Origin: Ignavibacteria bacterium
Lineage (GTDB): Bacteria; Bacteroidota; Ignavibacteria; Tepidaquicellales; OLB5
Length of the DNA stretch: 37,210 nucleotides
Direction: 5' to 3'
Assembly: GCA_030835085.1 (NCBI GenBank)
Contig: JAUQWQ010000088.1
Span: 1-37,210 of the forward strand
Part shown: positions 31,683 through 37,210 of the stretch, in pieces
Layout of the letters: every line of letters begins with the position of its first letter
Position numbering within the stretch: the first letter of the stretch is position 1
Translations under genes and position numbers: made by a program
The notes under the pieces: generated by a model
Seen by the model: only the letters and a program-made list of their open reading frames with translations
The model's database searches: none
Told to the model about the DNA's origin: nothing

Positions 31683-32855
31683 ATGTCAGCTAAAAGAGAT
31701 TATTACGAAATATTAGGAGTACATAAACAGGCAACAGAAATTGATATCAAAACTTCATACAGGAAACTTGCTATGAAATATCATCCGGACAGGAATCCGG
31801 GTGATACAGAGGCTGAAGAAAAATTCAAAGAAGCTGCCGAAGCATATGAAGTTTTAAGCGATCCCAATAAACGCGCCAGGTATGACCAGTTTGGACATGC
31901 CGGTATGCGCGGAAGCGGATTTGACCAGGGATTCGGGAATGTAAACGATATATTTTCGCATTTCAGTGATATATTCGGCGGCGGAAGCATATTTGATGAA
32001 ATATTCGGTTCAGGAGGACAAAGGCGTCACAGCGGAAGGCATAAACAGCCCGGTATTCAGGGCAATGACCTGAAAATAAATTTAAGGCTTACCCTTGAAG
32101 AAATAGCAGCCGGCACAGAAAAGACTTTAAAGGTTAAACGTTATGAAAAATGCGAGCATTGCAAGGGCAGCGGTGCAAAAGCTTCATCAGGAACAGCGGA
32201 ATGCACTACATGTAACGGCAGCGGTGAAGTTAGAACAGTATCCCGCTCAATGTTCGGGCAATTCGTTAATATCCAGGTATGTCCAACATGCAATGGCGAA
32301 GGAAGAGTTATAAAGGAAAAGTGCCAGTACTGCCACGGCGAAGGAAGAGAACGCAGGGAAGCTACTATTAAAGTAAACATTCCTGCAGGAGTATCTACTG
32401 GAAACTATATTCCCTTAAGAGGTGAAGGAGATGCAGGAGCCAGGGGCGGCAGTTCAGGTGACCTGATTGTACTTATTGAAGAAGCTGAACATAAATATTT
32501 TGTTCGTGAACAGGATGATATTCTTTTAGATCTTACTATCAGCATAACAGATGCAGTACTTGGAACAGAAACTGAAATACCGGTTCTTGGCGGTACCGTT
32601 ATGCTGAAAATTGACCCAGGAACCCAGCCCGGAAAAATTCTAAGGCTAAGGGATAAAGGTATAAAGCATTTAAATCATTCCGGTAAAGGCGATCAGCTTG
32701 TACATATTAATATTTATATTCCAACAAAACTTACCAATAAGGAAAAAGATGCTTTTAAGGAGCTCTCATCTTCAGAACATTTAAAGCCTAAGGGTAAACA
32801 ATCTGATGCAAAATCAAAAGGGTTCTTCAGTAAAGTAAAAGATTCATTTACCTGA
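31683..32855 (+). CDS. dnaJ: chaperone DnaJ
   Basis: A 390-residue type I J-protein that stimulates DnaK ATPase and hands over unfolded clients. The J domain (5-70) has HPD at 34-36. The Gly/Phe-rich region (about 71-112) is followed by the zinc-binding domain with four CxxCxGxG units at 157-164, 174-181, 200-207 and 214-221 (the last is CxxCHGEG). The C-terminal substrate-binding beta-domains follow ('GDLIVLIEEAEHKYFVREQDDI', 'GTQPGKILRLRDKGI'). The final ~25 residues are a Lys/Ser-rich tail. It starts 6 bp after grpE. Confidence 0.96.
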   Translation: MSAKRDYYEILGVHKQATEIDIKTSYRKLAMKYHPDRNPGDTEAEEKFKEAAEAYEVLSDPNKRARYDQFGHAGMRGSGFDQGFGNVNDIFSHFSDIFGGGSIFDEIFGSGGQRRHSGRHKQPGIQGNDLKINLRLTLEEIAAGTEKTLKVKRYEKCEHCKGSGAKASSGTAECTTCNGSGEVRTVSRSMFGQFVNIQVCPTCNGEGRVIKEKCQYCHGEGRERREATIKVNIPAGVSTGNYIPLRGEGDAGARGGSSGDLIVLIEEAEHKYFVREQDDILLDLTISITDAVLGTETEIPVLGGTVMLKIDPGTQPGKILRLRDKGIKHLNHSGKGDQLVHINIYIPTKLTNKEKDAFKELSSSEHLKPKGKQSDAKSKGFFSKVKDSFT

Positions 32856-32871
32856 TAAAATATTTTCCCTT

Positions 32872-33372
32872 ATGAAGAAATTCATAAATAGCACAGGATT
32901 AACATCCAAAGAAATTGGTGTAATAATTTTTTTACTCATTACACTTTGCGCAGGTATTATAATAAAATATTCCGGGTGGAAAAAACCCGGCGAATACGAT
33001 TACAGCGAAACTGATAAAAATTTCGAAAGCCGCCTGAAAAGTTCCTTTGAAGAATTAAACTCAGATTCCGAAGACAGTATAAGCAGGCAAAGAGCTGAAG
33101 AATTAACCGCACTTGCTGATACGCTGGGATTTGAAATTGAAAAGAATACCAAAGAAAAAAAGAAACTTAAAGCCGGAGTAAAAATAAATATTAATACTGC
33201 CACTGCACAGGAGCTTGCTGAATTACCCGGAATTGGGTTAATTATGGCTGAGAGAATTATTGAATACAGGGAAAATATCGGGAAATTTAAAACTACTGAT
33301 GAGCTTAAAAAAGTAAAAGGTATAGGCGATAAAAAATTCGAAGAAATAGGCATTTATATTACTACTGAATGA
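32872..33372 (+). CDS. ComEA-like helix-hairpin-helix DNA-binding protein
   Basis: 166 residues. One N-terminal transmembrane anchor (about 16-34, 'IGVIIFLLITLCAGIIIKYS'), a charged linker of about 70 residues, and two tandem helix-hairpin-helix units at the C-terminus: 'ININTATAQELAELPGIGLIMAERIIEYRENIG' and 'TTDELKKVKGIGDKKFEEIGIYI'. This matches the ComEA layout, a membrane-anchored double-stranded-DNA receptor of natural transformation, although the linker is shorter and lacks a recognisable SLBB domain. It lies 16 bp after dnaJ and 40 bp before the PilM-like gene, so a DNA-uptake role with a pilus component is a fair inference. Confidence 0.85.
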   Translation: MKKFINSTGLTSKEIGVIIFLLITLCAGIIIKYSGWKKPGEYDYSETDKNFESRLKSSFEELNSDSEDSISRQRAEELTALADTLGFEIEKNTKEKKKLKAGVKININTATAQELAELPGIGLIMAERIIEYRENIGKFKTTDELKKVKGIGDKKFEEIGIYITTE

Positions 33373-33412
33373 ACCGGGGGAAAGATTTTATTACGGAGGA
33401 TTTCAAAATTGA

Positions 33413-34399
33413 TTGATTGCGGATATAATAACACTTACTTTTGTAACAAATAAACTAAAAATATTGAGCAGATCATTAGGAATAGGTTTTTCAGGCAGCA
33501 GGATATACTTTACTGAACTTATAAATACACAAGCCGGACCCAAAGTAGATCACGTTGATTCCGTGAAAATGGATTTCGATTTTGAAGATGAGCTTGGTAA
33601 ATATAAAAGCAGTCAGAAAGATCTCGCGAATATTTCGAGCGAAATAAGCACTTATATAACCAAACGTAATCTTGATATTAAAAAAGCAGGTTTAACTATC
33701 AGCTCATCACAGGCATTCATGCTTATGCTTCCCGTTGATTATTCAGAAGGCAAACAATCAATTAATTCAAAGATATACTGGGAACTTTCAAATTACTTTC
33801 CTGATAATTACAACGATTTCCTTATTAACACATACAGGCTTAATAATGTACTTCCCTGCAAGAACAGCGATGATTTCCTGATAATAGCAGTCGGGAAAAA
33901 TACTGTTGAATTCATTAAAAGAATATTTAAAATATGCTCACTGGAGCTTAGTGTGATAGATATTGATCATTTTTCAGCTGAAAATGTAATCAGGATGAAT
34001 TATGATGAAAAAATTACCGGTAAAAATGTTCTTCTTGTAGGGCTTAAACGCGGCAGGATTGATTACGGTTTTATTGAAAACAGGAAATATAAGTTTTACG
34101 CTCATTCAAAGTATTACAACGATAATGAATTTAATTTAAGTCTTACCAGGAAACTGGGGTCTGTAATCAGATCAGAACCTATTCTTGGCAGGGTTGATGA
34201 AATTTATTTTTACGGCGATGAAATTAAAGATGATACAATAGAATCTGTTGAAAAACTCGGACTTGCATCAATACATATTATTAACCCGTTTGAAAATATC
34301 AGCGCATCGGATGTTTTTTTAAAGAATGATAAGCTGAGAAAGATCTCTTATAAATATTCTGCCAGCTGCGGAATTGCCCTGAGAAATTTAACATTATAG
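33413..34399 (+). CDS. PilM/FtsA-like actin-fold protein
   Basis: 328 residues with the actin-like ATPase layout of type IV pilus PilM. 'SLGIGFSGSRIYFTELI' is an N-terminal beta-hairpin of the phosphate-1 type. 'SEISTYITKRNLDIKKAGLTISSSQAFMLMLPVD' resembles the SHS2 (1C) region, 'DFLIIAVGKNTVEFIKRI', 'IDIDHFSAENVI' and 'LLVGLKRGRIDYGFIEN' supply the other core strands, and 'YSASCGIALRNL' is the usual PilM-like ending. The nucleotide motifs are weakly conserved, so ATP binding is uncertain. The frame opens with a TTG at 33413 (GGAGGA 12 nt upstream); a TTG at 33464 would give a more usual N-terminus. rsmD follows after 3 bp. Confidence 0.6.
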   Translation: MIADIITLTFVTNKLKILSRSLGIGFSGSRIYFTELINTQAGPKVDHVDSVKMDFDFEDELGKYKSSQKDLANISSEISTYITKRNLDIKKAGLTISSSQAFMLMLPVDYSEGKQSINSKIYWELSNYFPDNYNDFLINTYRLNNVLPCKNSDDFLIIAVGKNTVEFIKRIFKICSLELSVIDIDHFSAENVIRMNYDEKITGKNVLLVGLKRGRIDYGFIENRKYKFYAHSKYYNDNEFNLSLTRKLGSVIRSEPILGRVDEIYFYGDEIKDDTIESVEKLGLASIHIINPFENISASDVFLKNDKLRKISYKYSASCGIALRNLTL

Positions 34400-34402
34400 A
34401 GT

Positions 34403-34969
34403 ATGCGAATAATCAGCGGAAAATTCAGGTCAAGAAAAGTACATTCTTCCGCGGAGCCAAAATCATGCGTTAAAGGGAATATTTCCGGTTACAGGCCAAC
34501 TACCGATAGAGCAAGGGAAACACTTTTTAACGTTCTGAATAATATTATCGATTTTGAATCTACTGAATGTCTTGATCTATTCGCAGGGTCAGGTGCAATC
34601 GGATTCGAGTTTCTGAGCAGGGGGGCAGTTCGCTGTGAATTTGTCGAAAATTCAGTAAAACAGCTTTTCAACATAAAAAAAACAGCGGAAGAACTTGGTT
34701 GCCTGGATAATATCAAAATATATGAAGAGAATGTACTTGGTTTTCTGAAAAGAACAGACAAAAAGTTTTATGACATTATTTTTGCTGACCCGCCTTATGG
34801 ATACGAATTTTACAATGAGCTGATGAAGGAAATTCAGAACACCGGATTCACAATTTTTGTACTGGAACACGCCGGGGAAAGCGCCGGGATGTTTAACCTG
34901 AATGACTTTGAGATCATTAGGAAAAATGTAGGGCAAACCAATTTTACAATTTTAATCAAAAAGGACTGA
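34403..34969 (+). CDS. rsmD: 16S rRNA (guanine966-N2)-methyltransferase RsmD
   Basis: A 188-residue Rossmann-fold methyltransferase that modifies G966 of 16S rRNA in the small subunit. 'MRIISGKFRSRKV' is the family N-terminus and 'RPTTDRARETLFNVL' (31-45) follows. The SAM-binding motif I is 'DLFAGSGAIGFEFLSRGA' (58-75) and the catalytic motif is 'ADPPYG' (128-133). Length is normal. It starts 3 bp after the PilM-like gene and overlaps coaD by 1 nt. The rsmD-coaD pairing is common across bacteria. Confidence 0.94.
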   Translation: MRIISGKFRSRKVHSSAEPKSCVKGNISGYRPTTDRARETLFNVLNNIIDFESTECLDLFAGSGAIGFEFLSRGAVRCEFVENSVKQLFNIKKTAEELGCLDNIKIYEENVLGFLKRTDKKFYDIIFADPPYGYEFYNELMKEIQNTGFTIFVLEHAGESAGMFNLNDFEIIRKNVGQTNFTILIKKD

Positions 34970-35457
34970 TGTCAATTATAACAGCAATTTACCCCGGAAC
35001 ATTTGACCCGCTAACATTTGGGCATCTTGATGTAATTGAACGCGCTTCAGCGCTGTTCGGGAAGATAATTGTTTCTGCCGCAATCAGTACTTCCAAAAAC
35101 ACTTTGCTGAGTATTGAAGAAAGGGTTGATATTATCAAAGCTTCTGTGAGCCATATAAAAAACTGTGAAGTTGTTACTTTTGACGGGCTGCTTGTTGATC
35201 ATGCAAAAAGCAAAAATGCTTCTGTAATTATACGTGGTTTAAGGGCTATATCAGATTTTGAATATGAATTCCAAATGGCATTAACAAACCGTAAAATTGC
35301 AGGTAATATTGAAACCGTATTTCTTATGCCATCTGAAAAATTTTCATTTATCAGCTCAACACTTGTTCGTGAAATTGCCAGGTATGGCGGAGATGTAAAG
35401 GATTTTGTTCCCGAAGAAGCAGCAAAGGTAATAAAAGAAAAATTTGGAAAGAATTAA
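34969..35457 (+). CDS. coaD: phosphopantetheine adenylyltransferase
   Basis: A 162-residue cytosolic nucleotidyltransferase that joins ATP and 4'-phosphopantetheine to dephospho-CoA, the fourth step of coenzyme A synthesis. 'AIYPGTFDPLTFGHLDVIERA' carries the TxGH motif (TFGH, 16-19). 'RGLRAISDFEYEFQMALTNRK' and 'FISSTLVREIARYGGDVKDFVP' (the ISSS/TxxRE motif) are present. Length is typical. The ATG overlaps the rsmD TGA by 1 nt (TGATG). No strong terminator is visible in the 58 bp to the convergent hydrolase gene. Confidence 0.95.
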   Translation: MSIITAIYPGTFDPLTFGHLDVIERASALFGKIIVSAAISTSKNTLLSIEERVDIIKASVSHIKNCEVVTFDGLLVDHAKSKNASVIIRGLRAISDFEYEFQMALTNRKIAGNIETVFLMPSEKFSFISSTLVREIARYGGDVKDFVPEEAAKVIKEKFGKN

Positions 35458-35515
35458 AAAATCTTAAACGCTTGTTGTTTAAAAACGCACTTTGTCATTC
35501 AGGCACTATTTCATT

Positions 35516-36373
35516 TCAACCCAGAAATTTTTTGAAAAATGCTGTAGTAAGCACTATCACTTCATCAAATGACCTGTTGCTTCCTTTGAAAGGGTGTTCT
35601 GTGCCGAAAGTATGTCCTGTATTTTCTATGATACACAGTTCGGAAAATTCCTTGTCTGAAGAATAATAAATTTTTTCTGCATCGGTGTACTTTACAGCAA
35701 GGTCCTCCTTCCCGTGAATTATCATGTATGGTATTTTAAGCCTTGAAACAGCTGCAGTGATATTAAATCTTTCTTTGTTCTTCTCTATATCATCCAGAAG
35801 GGTTACATTCATTTTCATTAACTGATTTGTTCTGGTATTAGGCATTTCTATAGAACCGTTTTGGCGCCATCTTTTCTTCTGTTCAGCAGTATACCGGTCA
35901 AAATCAGCAACCGATGCAAGTGTAACCAGTGCTTTAACAATACCGCTGTTTTCTGCCGCTGTGATTATTGATAACCCTCCTCCCCTTGAATGACCGATCA
36001 ACCCGACCTGGTCTTTATCTACCGGATATTTTTCGGCAAGTTCCGGTATATAATTTAATACTGAAAAATAGTCATTTAACTCAATAGAGTGGGTATTTTC
36101 AGCGAATTTATCAAGTTCAGAAAACTCTTCAGGTGAAGTATTATTTACACCATTATGTGTGAAATTAAAACTTAAAACGGCAAATCCGCTTTCGGAAAGT
36201 TTGCTGTATAAGTAAGGAAAACCGCCCCAGTCTTTAAATCCTTTAAATCCGTGTGCGAAAACAATTAGCGGAATTTTAACATTTTTATCAGATGTAATTG
36301 AGTTGAAATAAAGGGTTGCGTCAATTATTCCTGATAAAACGGAATAAATCTGCACATTTTGTTTAATATTCAT
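35516..36373 (-). CDS. alpha/beta-hydrolase (prolyl-oligopeptidase-like fold)
   Basis: A 285-residue cytoplasmic serine hydrolase. 'VFAHGFKGFKDWGG' (38-51) forms the oxyanion region. The nucleophile elbow is G127-H128-S129-R130-G131. D224 ('HGKEDLAV') and H254 ('ENTGHTFG') complete the triad. The layout matches dienelactone hydrolase or prolyl-oligopeptidase-like acyl hydrolases, but the substrate is unknown. No signal peptide. It is convergent with coaD, and its start shares the 183-bp intergenic region that also holds the strong plus-strand promoter at 36483. Confidence 0.85.
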   Translation of the reverse strand: MNIKQNVQIYSVLSGIIDATLYFNSITSDKNVKIPLIVFAHGFKGFKDWGGFPYLYSKLSESGFAVLSFNFTHNGVNNTSPEEFSELDKFAENTHSIELNDYFSVLNYIPELAEKYPVDKDQVGLIGHSRGGGLSIITAAENSGIVKALVTLASVADFDRYTAEQKKRWRQNGSIEMPNTRTNQLMKMNVTLLDDIEKNKERFNITAAVSRLKIPYMIIHGKEDLAVKYTDAEKIYYSSDKEFSELCIIENTGHTFGTEHPFKGSNRSFDEVIVLTTAFFKKFLG

Positions 36374-36430
36374 TCTATTGGGTTATTAACTGGATATAAA
36401 TGTGTGGGTTGAATCCCGCAAAAATGCTAA

Positions 36431-36479
36431 AAAATTTTCATAAACGCAATAACTTGAAAATATTATTTATGAAAATTTT
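36431..36479. repeat. 14-bp perfect inverted repeat upstream of a strong promoter
   Basis: AAAATTTTCATAAA (36431-36444), a 21-nt spacer, then TTTATGAAAATTTT (36466-36479). The right arm ends 3 bp before the -35 hexamer at 36483, and the arms are A/T-tract-rich, so they could be an UP element, a regulator site or both. No T-run on either side suggests termination. Confidence 0.7.
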
Positions 36480-36482
36480 CAC

Positions 36483-36511
36483 TTGACATACTGAATTAAA
36501 AATGATATAAT
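36483..36511 (+). promoter_or_regulatory. perfect sigma70 promoter
   Basis: TTGACA (36483-36488), a 17-bp spacer, TATAAT (36506-36511): both hexamers are full consensus with ideal spacing. It drives the secreted-protein gene whose ATG is at 36557. This predicts a leader of about 40 nt. It also shows that this organism recognises the classical primary-sigma sequence rather than only the Bacteroidetes -33/-7 type. Confidence 0.85.
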
Positions 36512-36556
36512 GCGTTATTCAATTAACTATTTTTTAACTAAACGAAAACAAAAACT

Positions 36557-37210
36557 ATGAGAAAATTATTTTCGCTTTTGTTTGCTGTTATAGCTTTCGT
36601 TGCTGTAACAAAAGCACAGGATGCACCGCATTCATTCGGACCGGCTCCGGTTCAGAATACGGTTCAGGCTCCGATTGACGGCAATTTAGATGCTTCGATC
36701 GGCAAACGTTATTTTTCACAGATCTCATCATCACCGACCTTCCAGTTCGGTAAAGCTTTCACAGAATCATGTACCATCACAAACGTTGGTGCACCGTTCA
36801 CAATAACATTCCCGGGTGGTTTGATGTACAGGAATGGCGTTGTTTACACATATAACCAGTCATCACCGTTCCAGTTATGGTCAATTGATACCGTAACAGG
36901 TGCACATACACTTGTATTCAACATGACAGGTGTTCCCCAGACAAACTTCACCGGTATGTGCTGGGATGGAACAAACGTATATGGTTTATCATCAAGCTTG
37001 GCAGCATCACAGATCTTCACAATTAACATGACAACCGGTGTTTGTACCCCGATCGGTTCACCATCAGCAGTATGCGCAGGCGGTATCACACTGCTTGGCC
37101 GTACAGGCTCACAGTATAGCTTGTTTGCAATCGATATCGTAGCAGATAACTTATACAAGTTCAACAAAACAACAGGTGTAGCTACACTTGTTGGAACACT
37201 TGGTGCATTA
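36557..37210 (+). CDS. secreted, probably highly expressed surface protein (partial, runs off the window)
   Basis: The frame is open for all 218 codons to the window edge, so the C-terminus is not seen. Signal peptide about 1-21 ('MRKLFSLLFAVIAFVAVTKAQ'). The mature part is beta-rich with 'GAPFTITFPGG', 'LWSIDTVTGAHTLV ... MCWDGTNVYGL', 'IFTINMTTGVCTPIG' and 'LFAIDIVADNLYKFNKTTGVATLVG', the last three being WD/YVTN-like propeller repeats of the 'DTV-x-G' kind. Codon choice differs from its neighbours: 12 of 16 Phe codons are TTC and 8 of 11 Asn codons are AAC. That suggests strong translational selection. It probably ends in a T9SS sorting domain, but this is outside the window. It lies behind the perfect sigma70 promoter. 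Confidence 0.75.
   Translation, partial: MRKLFSLLFAVIAFVAVTKAQDAPHSFGPAPVQNTVQAPIDGNLDASIGKRYFSQISSSPTFQFGKAFTESCTITNVGAPFTITFPGGLMYRNGVVYTYNQSSPFQLWSIDTVTGAHTLVFNMTGVPQTNFTGMCWDGTNVYGLSSSLAASQIFTINMTTGVCTPIGSPSAVCAGGITLLGRTGSQYSLFAIDIVADNLYKFNKTTGVATLVGTLGAL

Noticed and set aside
36844-37167. 107-aa minus-strand ORF opposite the last gene
   Set aside because: Shadow of the plus-strand secreted-protein frame, which has a signal peptide, a perfect promoter and a strong codon bias.
1-37210. tRNA, rRNA, insertion sequence or phage genes
   Set aside because: No cloverleaf, transposase or phage structural motif was recognised in any frame. The island is made of chromosomal surface-protein genes.

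Overview
The window looks like a chromosomal segment of an Ignavibacteria-type bacterium (Bacteroidota/Chlorobi side of the FCB group). The main reason is eight predicted surface proteins on the minus strand. Seven end in a type IX secretion (T9SS) C-terminal sorting domain of the 'SQNYPNPFNP ... GVYFYKL ... KMILIK' form that is typical of that lineage, and the eighth carries a diverged version. Housekeeping genes are complete and ordinary. Shine-Dalgarno sites, rho-independent terminators, a CIRCE-like operator and one perfect sigma70 promoter can all be read directly.

Layout. 1-4500: tail of a DedA-like membrane protein, a GC-rich double-dyad repeat, nuoG (short form), argS and a 41-codon ORF followed by two terminators. 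4500-10150, minus strand: a cupin, an outer-membrane beta-barrel, a UPF0173 hydrolase-parA-parB cluster, a secreted Ig-like protein, a four-helix membrane protein and a nitroreductase. 10300-29700: an accessory island of surface proteins. It holds an SBBP propeller, four seven-bladed Asp-box propellers, a Ycf48-like propeller, a small unassigned lipid/cell-surface candidate and a 1231-residue beta-helix protein, all on the minus strand. Interleaved on the plus strand are three paralogous cytoplasmic helical proteins of about 480-493 residues that I cannot assign to a named family. Two small ORFs, a lone fibronectin III protein and a 62-residue ribbon-helix-helix-like protein, lead two of the propeller transcription units. 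30000-35460, plus strand: a CIRCE-like site, then hrcA-grpE-dnaJ, a ComEA-like HhH protein, a PilM/FtsA-like protein, rsmD and coaD. 35500-37210: an alpha/beta hydrolase (minus) and the start of a secreted protein (plus) behind a perfect sigma70 promoter with a 14-bp inverted repeat just upstream.

The most interesting part is the 10.3-29.7 kb island. Three times the same arrangement recurs: a plus-strand cytoplasmic helical gene meets a minus-strand T9SS surface-protein gene tail to tail, with gaps of 34, 47 and 56 bp, and each helical gene is also divergent from another minus-strand unit upstream. The surface proteins are mostly ring-closed beta-propellers and look like a diversified display repertoire. 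Whether the helical proteins control, assemble or merely accompany them is not known from the sequence.
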